From Actinomycetota bacterium (GTDB lineage: Bacteria; Actinomycetota; Acidimicrobiia; Acidimicrobiales; CADCSY01): DNA of 58,642 nt. The notes under the pieces were generated by a model, which saw nothing but the letters and a program-made list of their open reading frames with translations, ran no database searches and had not been told where the DNA came from. Of the stretch, positions 34,625 through 44,657 are shown piece after piece (position 1 is the first letter of the stretch; each line of letters opens with the position of its first letter). The position numbers were made by a program, and so were the translations under genes. The stretch covers positions 1 through 58,642 of the forward strand of contig JADDQY010000105.1 of NCBI GenBank assembly GCA_016781135.1. Direction: 5' to 3'.

Positions 34625-36049
34625 TCAGACGTCGGGGATCCCGATCATCGTCGAGATGCCGGGGTCGACCGCCGGCGACAGATCCCGCTCGACCACCACC
34701 GGCGCCTCCGCCTCCACCACCAGGGGCAGGGGAGAGCGCTCGATCATCTCGCTCATGCGGAGCACCCGGCGCTGGGCGGGCCCGAGCTCGATGTCCTGGA
34801 GTCGGGCGACGGGGAGCGGGGAGCCCGAGGCCAAGGCGGTGACCGAGAACCGCACCGCTGCCGCCCCGGGGTTGTGGACCACCACGCGCTCGTCGACCTC
34901 GCCAGCGCCGGGACCGGTGGCGAGCACCCAGCGCTGGGCGCTCAGCGGGGACCCGAGCATCGACGACCACCCTCGCCGGGGGGACGGCGCCCTGGCCGCC
35001 AGCTCCCGCTCGGCCACCACCGGCGCCCCGTTGATCGACCTCACCGTCGACGAGTGCGGCGTCCCCGCTGGGACGGTCGCGCTCTCGGCGGCGTCGACGG
35101 TGATCTGCGAGCGGGCGGGGACGGTGCGCTCCACCGGTATGGGGATCTCGCCGGTGTCGGGCACCACCTCGATGATCACCACGGCGTCGCGCTCGCCGGG
35201 GTTGAACAGGCGCCACCGCTCGGTGAGGCCCTCCTCGTAGACCCCGGCGGGGAAGGTCCACACCTCGGCCGGGGCGGGGGCGGCCAACGTCAACGACAGC
35301 CCGGTGCGGCCGTCGCTCCCGTCGAACGACTGGAGGCGGTCGACGACCAGCCGGCCCCGCCGGGCGACCACCGAGGTCGCCGTCACCTCGCGCCGCCGCA
35401 CCATGTCGGTGACGTTCACCCGGGTGACGGACCGGGCCCGCAGCGGTAGGCCCTGCAGGGCGTCCGGCTGGTCGCGGCCCTGGTCGGTGGCGAAGCTCAC
35501 GTCGACGATGGCGTCCTCGGGGAAGGGGTTGAACAGGACGAGGACCTGGCTGGCGTCGCGGGCGGTCGTGCCGTTGGCGAGGTACCAGCGGTCGGACGTC
35601 GCCGACGCGCACGGCGCCACGGCCGTTCCTCGCGGGCTCTGGACCGCGTGCTCGACGGTGATCCCTCCACCGTCGAGCTCCACGATGGCCGCCAACTCTG
35701 CCGCATCGACGGCGCCGCCACCGTCCAGGCGCAGCGCCTGGTGCGGGCCGAGGTCGACTGGTTGGGTGACGGGCTGGCCCTCGTCGGGCACCCATGTCAC
35801 CGTCCCCCGCCGAGGCGTGGCCGCGGCGTTGGCCACGGTGACGGTGAGATCGCCTCGACCAGCGGCGGAGGTGGAGCTCGCCGCACAGAACCACGCCGAC
35901 GACAGCGCCGAGTCGGCACCGACCGTCGGCATGGCGACAGCGACGGCGTCTTCGAGCGCGTCAGGCGCACCGTCGTCGACCTCCACGAGGGCCAGCACCG
36001 CCAGCGCCGCCACCACCAGGACGACGATCGGGATCCGGCGCGGGGTCAT
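34625..36049 (-). CDS. DUF5719-like secreted/anchored beta-rich protein
   Basis: A 474-aa protein with a short signal/anchor helix (about 6-22, PIVVLVVAALAVLALV) and a large extracytoplasmic region made of repeated beta units, each with an N/G-P-x-x (D/A) strand such as LFNPFPEDAIVDVSF, LFNPGERDAVVIIEV and VHNPGAAAVRFSVTA. This three-fold repeat and its placement after a giant GT2 gene fit actinobacterial DUF5719. Function unknown, probably an envelope glycan accessory. The ATG overlaps the stop of the upstream transferase (ATGA). Confidence 0.75.
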   Translation of the reverse strand: MTPRRIPIVVLVVAALAVLALVEVDDGAPDALEDAVAVAMPTVGADSALSSAWFCAASSTSAAGRGDLTVTVANAAATPRRGTVTWVPDEGQPVTQPVDLGPHQALRLDGGGAVDAAELAAIVELDGGGITVEHAVQSPRGTAVAPCASATSDRWYLANGTTARDASQVLVLFNPFPEDAIVDVSFATDQGRDQPDALQGLPLRARSVTRVNVTDMVRRREVTATSVVARRGRLVVDRLQSFDGSDGRTGLSLTLAAPAPAEVWTFPAGVYEEGLTERWRLFNPGERDAVVIIEVVPDTGEIPIPVERTVPARSQITVDAAESATVPAGTPHSSTVRSINGAPVVAERELAARAPSPRRGWSSMLGSPLSAQRWVLATGPGAGEVDERVVVHNPGAAAVRFSVTALASGSPLPVARLQDIELGPAQRRVLRMSEMIERSPLPLVVEAEAPVVVERDLSPAVDPGISTMIGIPDV

Positions 36050-39000
36050 GCTCCTCCGGGGCGCCGCCAGCCGACGGCCACGAGCCAGACGGCCGCCCCC
36101 CACAGCGCCGCCTGCCCGGCCACCGCCAGCCAGCGCAGCGGCGAGGTCCGGTAGCGCAGGGTAGCCTCCGTGCCCCGAGCACCGGCATCCACGGTGAAGG
36201 CGTTGGCCCACCCGAAACCGCGCCGGTGCCGGGCCCGCTCACCGTCGACGCGCAGCTCCCAGCGGGGGGAGAAGGACTCGGCGACGTAGACCGGTCCGGG
36301 TGAGACCGACCCTCCGAAGCGCACGGGCGAGCGAGCCTCATCGAGCACCGGCTGCGACGACGACAGATCGAGTCCGACCGTCGCGTCGAAGGGGTCGGAG
36401 GCGTCGAGGGCCAGGTCGAGCTCGGTGGTCTCGGACCCCGTACCGGCCGACAAGGCGGCTCGCGCCGGGACCCAGGCGGCGTTCTGGTAGATCGTCAGCG
36501 CCGGGTCGACGTCGACGGTACGCAGGTCGAGCTGTTGGGCCATGGTGGCCCGCACCCCCTCGGCCAGCGGTCGCCGCACCCCGCCGCTGCGGGCCGGTGC
36601 CGCCTGGTCGACCAGGACCACGTAACGGATGCCCAGGGGACCGAGGAGCCGGCCGAGGCGCTGGGTGCGCCCGTCGGCGGCGAGACGAACGGCCCCGTCG
36701 ACCAGCCCACCAGCCGGCTCCGGTGAGGTCGCCCAGCGCTCGCCGAGGTCAGCCGCGCCGCTGCGAGACAGGCCGTAGGCGACATGCTCTCCCAGGCGCC
36801 GACCGGCGACGGGGAGCACCTCGGGATCGCCGAGCCACAGCACCCGGAACGCCCCCTCGCCCCGCAGCTCGGTGGCGTCCATGAACGCCAGGGTCCGGCT
36901 GAAGTCGCTGTCGGGGGTGTCCCAGTCGCCGTCGAGGGCGGCCACCGCCACGGGGACGGCAGCGAGGACCACGCCGCCCGCCGCCGCCACCGACGCCACC
37001 TGGCGCAGCCCGAACTGGTACCCGAGCAGGTCGCGCTCGAACGCGACCATGCCCAGTGCGGCGGCGAGGGCCAGGGCGGCCGCGGCGGGGGCGAGCAGCA
37101 CCTCGGCAGGGGGCAGCGGCAGGCCGGTGAGCCCGCGTCCGCCGGCCCAGACCAGCACCCAGGAGGCCAGGGCGACGAGCCACAGGCGCGCCGCCCAGGT
37201 GAAGCGCCAGCCCCGGCCGATGAGCAGGGCCAGGGAGGCGGCGAGGGGGATGGCCCAGCCGAAGGCGGAAAGCCTGACCGAGCCGGTCTCGAGTCGCAGG
37301 AGCTGACCGACGCCGAGCTCGTCGGTCCCGAGCGGGGAGATCCCGGCCATGGCTCCCCAGCCGCCGGCCGTTGGCAGGAACACCAGGCTCCACGGGAGGT
37401 GCAACACCACGGCGACCACCGATGCCCCGGCGGCGACGGCCAGGGCGCGGACGCTGCCCCGCACCCCGCCAGCGAGCAACGAGGCGATCACCATCGCCAG
37501 AGCGACGACGGGCACGAGGACCACGACCAGGGGCACGAAGGCGGCCACCACGGCGATGAGCACCCCGACCAGGAGGACTTCCCGCCGCAGACCAGCCGTG
37601 CCCGGGCGGACCTCGGCGCCACCGAAGGGCTCCTCGCCGGCGGCGGCGAGGAGGCGGGCGAGGACCCACGGAGCGGCGGCGTAGAGGACCAAGCCGTCCC
37701 AGCGACCCCGACCGAGAGCGTCGTAGGGCAAGGGGGCCACGGCGTACATGACGAGCCCGACGGCCCGCGCCCGGGGCGAGCCCAGATGGCGAGTCGCTCG
37801 CCAGACCCCGACCAACCCGAGAGGCAGGGTGCCGAGCACCAGCACCTGTTGCAGCACCCCCATGGCCCCGAGGAACGCGGTGCCGGCCAGCCCGAGGAGG
37901 GCAAAGGCGGTCGGAGCCGGAGCTTCGGAGCCGAGCCCGGCCGGGCTCCAGCCGTTGAGGTAGCGCCCGAGCAGGGAGAACGGGCCGTGGTCGAACGGGA
38001 TCAGGCTGGCGAAGGCGGGGAGCCGTGCACCGATCAGCTCGCGGCTGCCGACGAGCACGACGGCGGCGACGATCATGCACGCCACCAGGGCCAGGCGCCG
38101 GGGGCCGGCCTTCAGCGACCCGGTGATGCCCCTTCCGGCGTCGGCGATCGACTGCCGCACCCGATCGCCACGTCCCAGCTCGCCCCGGAGGTAGCCGCTG
38201 AGCCGAGCGCTCCCCCGCCCCTGCAGGCGCCGGATCTCGGCGTCGCGCAGCCCCCGCACCGCCCGCAACTGGCGCCGGCGCCGGCGCAGGTCACCCAGGC
38301 GCCGGAGGTTCCACGACCAAGCCCCCAGCACGTCGACCGATTGGACCACCTGCCCGGCAGCGAGGGCGTAGACCGCCTCCACCAGGGTGAGGACCATGGC
38401 CTGGGGCACCACCCGAAAGAGGTGGAAGGCGCTGTAGCAGGTCAGCATGGTGCGCAGGCGGTGGCGGGCAAAGAGCCGACGTCGGTCGTCGACGCCCCGC
38501 CGGGCGCTCAGCTCCTCACGGTGCTGGACGCGAGCAGCGGGCACAACGACCACCCGGGAACCGGCCACATGGGCGCGCCAACACAAGTCGAGGTCGTCGC
38601 CGAGGAAGGTGATCTCCGGATCGAAGCCACCGAGCGTGGCGAACAGGTCGGCGCGCACCAGGGTGCACGCGCCGGGGACGGCGAACACGTCTCGCACCCG
38701 GTCGTGCTGCTCCTGGTCGAGCTCGCCTTGCTCCACCAGCGGGGTCATCACCCCGGTCTTGTCGGCCGACAGCCCCACCTGGAGCAAGGCTCGCGGCTGG
38801 CCCCAGCACACCAGCTTGGGTCCGGCCACCCCGGCGTTGGAGCGGAACGCCTCTTCCACCAGCGCCCGCACCGCACTGGGATCGAGCAGGACGTCGTCGT
38901 GGCAGAAGACGTAGAACGACGCCCCCTCGACCGCCTGCAGCACCTCGTTGGCGGCGGCGCCGAACCCCGGGTTGTGGTCGAGGTGGCGCACGTAGGCGTC

Positions 39001-39258
39001 GGGCAGGACCGAGGCCACCCGGGGGAGGGGATCGACGGTGCTGGCGGCGTTGATGACCAGCACGGCGAGGTTGGGGTAGTCCTGGGCGCCGAACGAGGCC
39101 AGGCACTCCTCGAGCCAGGGGCCGGCGTCGTGGGTGACGACCACGGCGACCACGGGAGGGGCATGGGAGGGGTCGAGCGCATCGCCGTCGAGGTCACCGT
39201 CGTCCCGAGAGGAGTGCTCGGGGTCGCCGGCCGACCGCCGCTGGTGCTGCAGGGCCAC
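36046..39258 (-). CDS. Giant glycosyltransferase: GT2 domain plus polytopic membrane region
   Basis: A 1070-aa protein. The N-terminal GT2 domain (about 30-270) has VVAVVVTHDAGPWLEECLASF, FCHDDVLLDP (DD motif) and FLGDDLDLCWRAH. Then come an Arg-rich linker (about 320-365), roughly 12 hydrophobic helices (about 380-760), an extracytoplasmic domain and a final C-terminal helix (about 1040-1060). It likely polymerises or transfers a cell-surface glycan at the membrane; acceptor unknown. GTG 39258 has TACCCT 9 nt upstream. Coupled to the DUF5719-like gene downstream. Confidence 0.82.
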   Translation of the reverse strand: MALQHQRRSAGDPEHSSRDDGDLDGDALDPSHAPPVVAVVVTHDAGPWLEECLASFGAQDYPNLAVLVINAASTVDPLPRVASVLPDAYVRHLDHNPGFGAAANEVLQAVEGASFYVFCHDDVLLDPSAVRALVEEAFRSNAGVAGPKLVCWGQPRALLQVGLSADKTGVMTPLVEQGELDQEQHDRVRDVFAVPGACTLVRADLFATLGGFDPEITFLGDDLDLCWRAHVAGSRVVVVPAARVQHREELSARRGVDDRRRLFARHRLRTMLTCYSAFHLFRVVPQAMVLTLVEAVYALAAGQVVQSVDVLGAWSWNLRRLGDLRRRRRQLRAVRGLRDAEIRRLQGRGSARLSGYLRGELGRGDRVRQSIADAGRGITGSLKAGPRRLALVACMIVAAVVLVGSRELIGARLPAFASLIPFDHGPFSLLGRYLNGWSPAGLGSEAPAPTAFALLGLAGTAFLGAMGVLQQVLVLGTLPLGLVGVWRATRHLGSPRARAVGLVMYAVAPLPYDALGRGRWDGLVLYAAAPWVLARLLAAAGEEPFGGAEVRPGTAGLRREVLLVGVLIAVVAAFVPLVVVLVPVVALAMVIASLLAGGVRGSVRALAVAAGASVVAVVLHLPWSLVFLPTAGGWGAMAGISPLGTDELGVGQLLRLETGSVRLSAFGWAIPLAASLALLIGRGWRFTWAARLWLVALASWVLVWAGGRGLTGLPLPPAEVLLAPAAAALALAAALGMVAFERDLLGYQFGLRQVASVAAAGGVVLAAVPVAVAALDGDWDTPDSDFSRTLAFMDATELRGEGAFRVLWLGDPEVLPVAGRRLGEHVAYGLSRSGAADLGERWATSPEPAGGLVDGAVRLAADGRTQRLGRLLGPLGIRYVVLVDQAAPARSGGVRRPLAEGVRATMAQQLDLRTVDVDPALTIYQNAAWVPARAALSAGTGSETTELDLALDASDPFDATVGLDLSSSQPVLDEARSPVRFGGSVSPGPVYVAESFSPRWELRVDGERARHRRGFGWANAFTVDAGARGTEATLRYRTSPLRWLAVAGQAALWGAAVWLVAVGWRRPGGA

Positions 39259-39267
39259 GGTGATCCG

Positions 39268-39273
39268 AGGGTA
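39268..39273 (-). promoter_or_regulatory. -10 box of giant GT2 gene
   Basis: TACCCT on the minus strand, 9 nt before GTG 39258; leader at most a few nucleotides. Confidence 0.4.
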
Positions 39274-39314
39274 GCCGTTCCGAGGCGGCTCCCCCACGGC
39301 GGGCGGCGGCGACC

Positions 39315-39320
39315 TATGGT
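39315..39320 (+). promoter_or_regulatory. -10 box of the 59-aa protein
   Basis: TATGGT, 6 nt before ATG 39327; leaderless, back to back with the giant GT2 promoter. Confidence 0.5.
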
Positions 39321-39326
39321 CGGGGG

Positions 39327-39506
39327 ATGGTGGAGCTTCCCAAGCTGCTGCGCGACGCCGCCTACATCGGGGTGGGCTTCGGTGTGCTGGCCTTCCAAAA
39401 GGCCCAGGTGCGCCGCCGCGAGCTCGAACGCCTGCTGGCCGCTCGCTGTGCCCCCCCGGCCACCGCCGAGCCCGAGGCTCGACCTCCCACCGACGCCGCT
39501 CCCTAG
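39327..39506 (+). CDS. Small helical protein, 59 aa
   Basis: Begins MVELPKLLRDAAYIGVGFG, continues as one amphipathic helix with QKAQVRRRELERLLA, and ends in a Pro/Ala-rich tail. No recognised domain. The leaderless TATGGT box and coherent helix argue for a true gene despite its size. Divergent from the giant GT2 gene by 68 bp and convergent with gmd. Confidence 0.6.
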   Translation: MVELPKLLRDAAYIGVGFGVLAFQKAQVRRRELERLLAARCAPPATAEPEARPPTDAAP

Positions 39507-39554
39507 GTTTGCTCCTCCGGTGCCGGCGCTCACCCTTCCCGGCCGGTGCCGTCG

Positions 39555-40550
39555 CTACCTGGCGGTGCTCCTCGTCGACCGCTGCCGCTCCTGGTCGAGG
39601 TCGTGGGCGACCATCGTCGTGACGAGCTCCTCGAAGCCCATCTTCGGCTCCCAGCCGAGCACGGTGCGGGCCTTGGTGGCGTCGCCGACCAGGAGGTCGA
39701 CCTCGGCCGGGCGCATGAAGCGCTCGTCCTGGCGCACGTAGCACTGCCAATCGTCGATGCCGGCAGCCCGGAAGGCGAGCTCCACGAACTCCCGCACGGA
39801 ATGGGTTTGCCCGGTGGCCACCACGTAATCGCCGGGCTCGTCTTGCTGCAGCATGCGCCACATGGCCTCCACGTAGTCGCCGGCGAAGCCCCAGTCGCGC
39901 CGGGGGTCGAGGTTGCCCAGGGCGAGCTCGTGTTGGAGACCGAGCTTGATGCGGGCCACGGCGTTGGTGACCTTGCGGGTCACGAACTCCATCCCCCGGC
40001 GGGGCGACTCGTGGTTGAACAGGATGCCACTGCAGGCGTACAGGCCGTAGGAGTCCCGGTAGTTGACGGTGATGTCGTGGCCGAAGACCTTGGCCACGCC
40101 GTAGGGGCTGCGAGGGTAAAAGGGCGTCTGTTCGTTCTGGGGCGTCTCCCGCACCTTGCCGAACATCTCGCTCGACGAAGCCTGGTAGAAGCGCATGGGG
40201 TTGTCGGTGCCCCCGACCATGCGCATGGCCTCGAGCATGCGCAGCACCCCGAGGCCGGTCACGTTGGCGGTCAACTCTGACTGGCGGAACGACAGGGCGA
40301 CGAACGACATCGCTCCGAGGTTGTAGATCTCGTCGGGCTGGGCGTACTCCAGCGCGGCCACCAGCGACAGCAGGTCCTGGAGGTCACCGCTGACGACCTC
40401 AACGAAGGGCAGCTCCTCTTGGAGCAGCACCCCCCGAGGGTTGTTCTGGCCCTTGACCAGGCCGAACACGTCGTAGCCTCGGCCGCGCAGGAACTCGGCC
40501 AGGTACTGGCCGTCCTGTCCGGTGATGCCGGTGATCAGCGCCCGGGGCAC
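39555..40550 (-). CDS. gmd: GDP-mannose 4,6-dehydratase
   Basis: A 331-aa extended SDR that converts GDP-mannose to GDP-4-keto-6-deoxymannose. NAD(P) loop [16 protein letters not shown] (about 5-20), SSSEMFG and YGVAK (Tyr-x3-Lys), plus [15 protein letters not shown], follow Gmd closely. GTG 40550 lies inside the end of the upstream GT-C-like gene (16-nt overlap), so they are one operon. No fucose or rhamnose reductase partner lies next to it; the keto product may be used by a gene elsewhere. Confidence 0.94.
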   Translation of the reverse strand: MPRALITGITGQDGQYLAEFLRGRGYDVFGLVKGQNNPRGVLLQEELPFVEVVSGDLQDLLSLVAALEYAQPDEIYNLGAMSFVALSFRQSELTANVTGLGVLRMLEAMRMVGGTDNPMRFYQASSSEMFGKVRETPQNEQTPFYPRSPYGVAKVFGHDITVNYRDSYGLYACSGILFNHESPRRGMEFVTRKVTNAVARIKLGLQHELALGNLDPRRDWGFAGDYVEAMWRMLQQDEPGDYVVATGQTHSVREFVELAFRAAGIDDWQCYVRQDERFMRPAEVDLLVGDATKARTVLGWEPKMGFEELVTTMVAHDLDQERQRSTRSTAR

Positions 40551-42103
40551 ACCGGGCAGCGTCGGTCGGCGGTGACGGGCACGGCCGCAGCATGGCAGAT
40601 CCCCGCCTCGGTCGAGGCCGGCCCAGGGGACCGGCGACGGCGCCAGGCGAGGAGGCCGGCGACCACGAGCACCAGCAGCAGTGGGTCGGAGTAGAGCCGG
40701 AAACGGTTGTTCTCGCCCACCTCGAGGAGGTTGCCGACGGCGAAGACGTAGGCGATGGTCGACCACAAGAAGGCCACGACGAGCACCGGCTGCCGGCGCC
40801 GCACGAGAGCAGCGCTCCACACCCCCCCACCGACCAGGGCGAGCGCGTACGCGACCACCACCAGCCACGCCGGGCCCACCGGCGGGGGGGCGAACCGGTT
40901 GGCGGCGGCCGGGGCCTGGGCCACGGGCTGCCCACCGGGGGCGGACAGGTCGAGCAGAGCGACGTTGTAGGCACGATCGACGGCTGCGACCGTCCGCCGG
41001 TTGTCGACGACGCCGAAGAAGCCGCTCGGGGGCTGGAAGAAGGTGGCGGCGGCGGTGACGACACCCCGCAGGTACGCCTCGGGGTGGCGCTGCACCGTCG
41101 TCACCCCGTCGGCCAGATAGCGGTCGGACAGCTCGACGTAGTCGAGGTTGTTGAAGTTCGACTGGAACGGCTCGGCCGCCTCCGCCACCCCCTTGGCCGG
41201 CTCGTCGAGCACCGCCAACCCCGTCGGTGGATGGGGGCGCACCAGGTCCCCGTACAGGGGCAGGGGGCTCGCCGGAGGGACGAGGGCCAGCGGCGACAGC
41301 TCCCCCTCGGCCACCAGCTGGCGGCGAGCCTCCTCGTCGAGCTGGAAGGTGGTGATCTTGGCCAGGCTGATCCCGAGCGTCGTGCTCGAGGTGAACTGGC
41401 CGGAGACCCGCAGGGTGTTGACGTAGGCCCCGGCCACCGCCGTCACCGCCACCACGGCGGCGGCGGCGACCCTCCACCGGGCCACGGCGGGGTCACGGCG
41501 GGTCCCGACCACCAGCACCACCGCCCAGGCCACCAACCAGCCGAGGTGGAACATGCTCCGGGTGAGGGCGACGGCGGCGAGGAGGGCGAGGAACAGCCCG
41601 GCGTCGAGGGGTCGGCGATGCTCGGCGTAGCGCTGCAGGACCACGAGGGCCACGCACAGCAGGACGGCGACGGGGTAGTCGTAATGGAACCAGTGCTCGT
41701 AGAGGAACACCGACGGGCTGAGCACCAGCGCCACGGTGGCGATCGTGGCCGAGGTGACCCCGGCGCCGACGCGGACGAGGGCGGAGTACACGCCGAGCGC
41801 CAGCACCAAGCCGAGCAACAGGAAGGCGAGGTGGAACACCAGCCGATCGGCGCCGGGGCCCAGCCGGAGGCCGAGGCCGACCACCAGGTTGAACAGCGGT
41901 GGCTGGACGTGGAGGTTGGCCAAGGTGGCGAACAGCTCGTCGCGCAACAGCGCGGGGTCGGCCAGGGCGAAGGAGTCGTGGATCGGACGGGTGTCGAACG
42001 TCATGCCGGCCTGCGCCAGGGCCAGGCGCGAGGCCACGAACACGGCGGCGACGACGACCGCGCCGAGACGTCCGCCCTGCCTGCTGACCGGTGACTGCTC
42101 CAT
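40535..42103 (-). CDS. GT-C-like membrane glycosyltransferase, paralogue A
   Basis: A 522-aa polytopic protein with about 10-11 helices. Helix 1 is followed by an external loop [22 protein letters not shown], then [10 protein letters not shown]; further segments are [13 protein letters not shown] and, near the C-terminus, [19 protein letters not shown]. The early acidic loop is a GT-C hallmark, but I do not recognise a named family. It shares all these segments with the gene at 49716-51365. ATG 42103 with a GGGAGG SD. Divergent from rmlC. Confidence 0.7.
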   Translation of the reverse strand: MEQSPVSRQGGRLGAVVVAAVFVASRLALAQAGMTFDTRPIHDSFALADPALLRDELFATLANLHVQPPLFNLVVGLGLRLGPGADRLVFHLAFLLLGLVLALGVYSALVRVGAGVTSATIATVALVLSPSVFLYEHWFHYDYPVAVLLCVALVVLQRYAEHRRPLDAGLFLALLAAVALTRSMFHLGWLVAWAVVLVVGTRRDPAVARWRVAAAAVVAVTAVAGAYVNTLRVSGQFTSSTTLGISLAKITTFQLDEEARRQLVAEGELSPLALVPPASPLPLYGDLVRPHPPTGLAVLDEPAKGVAEAAEPFQSNFNNLDYVELSDRYLADGVTTVQRHPEAYLRGVVTAAATFFQPPSGFFGVVDNRRTVAAVDRAYNVALLDLSAPGGQPVAQAPAAANRFAPPPVGPAWLVVVAYALALVGGGVWSAALVRRRQPVLVVAFLWSTIAYVFAVGNLLEVGENNRFRLYSDPLLLVLVVAGLLAWRRRRSPGPASTEAGICHAAAVPVTADRRCPVCPGR

Positions 42104-42134
42104 CTTCTCCCTCCCGACCTACGCTGGCCCCGCC

Positions 42135-42710
42135 GTGGGCGCCGCCAGCATCACACCGTCACAGGTCATCGCCGGTGTCTACGTAGCCGGACCGGTGGTC
42201 CACCACGACGAGCGGGGGCTGTTCGTCGAGACCTACCGCCGGGAGTGGTTCCCCGAAGGGTTGGAGATGGTGCAGGCCAACCGCGGCGACCGGCGCCAAG
42301 GCTCGGTCGTGGGGCTCCATTACCACCTGCACCAGGCCGACTACTGGTACGTGACCGCCGGGCACGCCAGGGTGGTGCTCCACGACCTCCGCTCCGGCTC
42401 GCCCACCGATGGGGCCACACTCACCCTCGACGTGACCGCTGACGCCGGCGATCACCGGGGCGTGTTCATCCCCCCGGGAGTGGCGCACGGCTTCGCCGCC
42501 CTCAGCGACGTGACCATCACCTACCTGGTCGATCGCTACTACAACCCGGCGGACGAGCTGGGCCTGGCCTGGGACGATCCCGGCATCGGCGCCGACTGGG
42601 GGCTGGCCGCACCGGTGCTGTCGCCTCGTGACCAGGCCAACCCGCGGAGGACCGAGATCCCCATGTCGTTCCGGCCCCACGCCGGGCTGCGGCCCCCGTC
42701 GCCGTCATGA
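42135..42710 (+). CDS. rmlC: dTDP-4-dehydrorhamnose 3,5-epimerase (RmlC-like)
   Basis: A 191-aa cupin enzyme of dTDP-L-rhamnose synthesis. Segments ERGLFVETYRREWFP, QANRGDRRQGSVVGLHYH (His-x-His base region), and FIPPGVAHGFAALSD are conserved. GTG 42135. The stop overlaps the rmlB ATG (ATGA), so rmlC, rmlB and rmlD form a tight operon. rmlA is not in the window. Confidence 0.88.
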   Translation: MGAASITPSQVIAGVYVAGPVVHHDERGLFVETYRREWFPEGLEMVQANRGDRRQGSVVGLHYHLHQADYWYVTAGHARVVLHDLRSGSPTDGATLTLDVTADAGDHRGVFIPPGVAHGFAALSDVTITYLVDRYYNPADELGLAWDDPGIGADWGLAAPVLSPRDQANPRRTEIPMSFRPHAGLRPPSPS

Positions 42711-43666
42711 AGCTCTTCATCACCGGAGGTGCCGGCTTCATCGGGTCGAACTTCGTGCGGCACGTCCTGGCCGGCTCCGACGACCAGGTCACCGTTTTCG
42801 ACGCCCTCACCTATGCCGGCAACCCCGCCAACCTCGCCGAGGTGGAGGGTGACCCTCGCTTCCGGTTCGTGAAGGGCGACGTCGTCGACCGCCAGGCGGT
42901 GACCGACGCCATGGCCGGGCACGACGCCGTGGTCCACTTCGCCGCCGAGTCGCACGTTGACCGCTCCATCGCCAGCTCAGATGAGTTCGTACGCACCAAC
43001 TGCGGAGGCACCAACACGGTGTGCGCCGTCGCCCTGGGCCTCGGGGTTGATCGGGTGGTGCACGTGTCGACCGACGAGGTCTACGGCTCAATCGCCGACG
43101 GCTCCTTCACCGAGGCCGACCCTCTCGCGCCCGCCTCGCCCTACTCGGCGTCGAAGGCCGGCTCCGACCTCATCGCCCTGTCCTACGCCCACACCCACGG
43201 CCTGCCCGTGGTCGTCACCCGCTCGTCGAACAACTTCGGCCCCTACCAGTTCCCGGAGAAGGTCATCCCGCTGTTCGTCACCAACCTGCTCGACGGGCGG
43301 CGGGTGCCGCTGTACGGCGACGGGGGCAACGTGCGCGACTGGTGCCACGTCGACGACAACTGCGCCGCCATCGACGTGGTGATGCGGCGGGGTCGCCCCG
43401 GTGAGATCTACAACGTGGGCGCCGGCAACGAGGTCACCAACCGGGAGCTGACCCACCGGCTGCTGGAGCTGTGCGGCGCCGACGAGGACATGATCGAGCA
43501 GGTGGCCGACCGCCTCGGCCACGACCGCCGCTACTCCATCGACGCCACGAAGATGCGGGCCCTCGGGTGGGAACCCCGCCGCCAGCTCGACGAGGGCCTG
43601 GCCGAAACGGTGGCGTGGTACCGCGCCAACCGGTGGTGGTGGGAGCCGCTCAAGAGCACCTCGTGA
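42707..43666 (+). CDS. rmlB: dTDP-glucose 4,6-dehydratase
   Basis: A 319-aa NAD-dependent extended SDR, second step of dTDP-rhamnose synthesis. Motifs: TGGAGFIGSNFVRHVL (about 5-20), HFAAESHVDRSI, HVSTDEVYGSI (Thr-Asp-Glu active site), YSASKAGSD (Tyr-x3-Lys) and RSSNNFGPYQFPEKVIPLF in its halves. ATG 42707 overlaps rmlC; the TGA overlaps the rmlD ATG by one base. Confidence 0.94.
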   Translation: MKLFITGGAGFIGSNFVRHVLAGSDDQVTVFDALTYAGNPANLAEVEGDPRFRFVKGDVVDRQAVTDAMAGHDAVVHFAAESHVDRSIASSDEFVRTNCGGTNTVCAVALGLGVDRVVHVSTDEVYGSIADGSFTEADPLAPASPYSASKAGSDLIALSYAHTHGLPVVVTRSSNNFGPYQFPEKVIPLFVTNLLDGRRVPLYGDGGNVRDWCHVDDNCAAIDVVMRRGRPGEIYNVGAGNEVTNRELTHRLLELCGADEDMIEQVADRLGHDRRYSIDATKMRALGWEPRRQLDEGLAETVAWYRANRWWWEPLKSTS

Positions 43667-44517
43667 TGCGGGTGCTCGTCACCGGCGCCGGGGGCCAGAT
43701 CGGCCGCGAGCTGGCCGAGGTGTTCACCGCCGCCGGCCACGAGGTGAACGCCACCACCTCCGCCTCCCTCGACGTGGCCGACCGCCACGCGGTCCGCCAC
43801 GCATTGCGGTCTTTGGCCCCCGAGGTGGTGGTGAACGCCGCAGCATGGACCGACGTCGACGGCTGTGAAGACGACCCCGACCGGGCGGCGCTGGTCAACG
43901 GCAGATCCGTGGGCCACCTGGTGGAAGCCGCCCAGGAGGTCGGGGCCCATGTGTGCCACCTCTCCACCGACTACGTCTTCGACGGCCGCAAGCTCGGCCC
44001 CTACGCCGAGGACGACGAGGTGAACCCGCTGTCGGTCTACGGCTGGTCGAAGCTCGTCGGCGAGCGGGAGCTACGGCCGGACGACACCCTCGTCCGCACC
44101 GCCTGGGTGTCGGGGCGCTGGGGTCGCAACGTCGTCACCGCCATCCGCCAGCAAGCGGCGGTCGCGCCCGAGCTGTCCTTCGTCGCCGACCAGCGGGGGT
44201 CGCCCACCATCGCCGACGACCTCGCCGCCAAGATCCTCGAGCTCACCGAGGCCCGCACCGGCGGGGTCTTCCACGTGACCAACCAGGGTGAGGCGACGTG
44301 GTTCGAGCTGGCCCGGGCGGTGATGGCGTCGCTGGGCCTCGCCCCCGAGCGGGTGCGACCCATCACCACCGCCGAGCTCGACCCGCCCCGGCGAGCCGTT
44401 CGCCCCGCCAACTCGGTGCTCGACAACGCCGCTCTGCGCCGGCACGGAATCGCCCTGCTCCCTCATTGGCGGGAGCGCCTCGACCAGCTCGTCACCACCA
44501 TGGCGGCGAACCGGTGA
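43666..44517 (+). CDS. rmlD: dTDP-4-dehydrorhamnose reductase
   Basis: A 283-aa SDR that performs the last step to dTDP-L-rhamnose. Motifs: MRVLVTGAGGQIGREL (about 1-16), VVVNAAAWTDVDGCE, HLSTDYVFDG, and YGWSKLVGE (Tyr-x3-Lys). ATG 43666 overlaps rmlB by one base (TGATG); GTG 43663 is possible. dTDP-rhamnose serves envelope polysaccharide made by the surrounding transferases. Confidence 0.94.
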   Translation: MRVLVTGAGGQIGRELAEVFTAAGHEVNATTSASLDVADRHAVRHALRSLAPEVVVNAAAWTDVDGCEDDPDRAALVNGRSVGHLVEAAQEVGAHVCHLSTDYVFDGRKLGPYAEDDEVNPLSVYGWSKLVGERELRPDDTLVRTAWVSGRWGRNVVTAIRQQAAVAPELSFVADQRGSPTIADDLAAKILELTEARTGGVFHVTNQGEATWFELARAVMASLGLAPERVRPITTAELDPPRRAVRPANSVLDNAALRRHGIALLPHWRERLDQLVTTMAANR

Positions 44518-44657
44518 GCGAGGGGCTCGAAGGAAGCCACCTCGTGGTCCTCGCCGCGGGTTCGCCGTCGGTTCTGCCCCGGTGAGGGCCGAGGTCGTTT
44601 CCTCTCGGGATGACCCCCCCAGGTTCCGCTACCCTCACTTGGGGTAACGGGGCGCCC

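Noticed and set aside
36784..39741. 985-aa open frame on the plus strand
   Set aside because: It is exactly antisense to the giant GT2 gene, is Gln/Pro/His-rich without domains, and reflects codon bias of a high-GC gene on the other strand.
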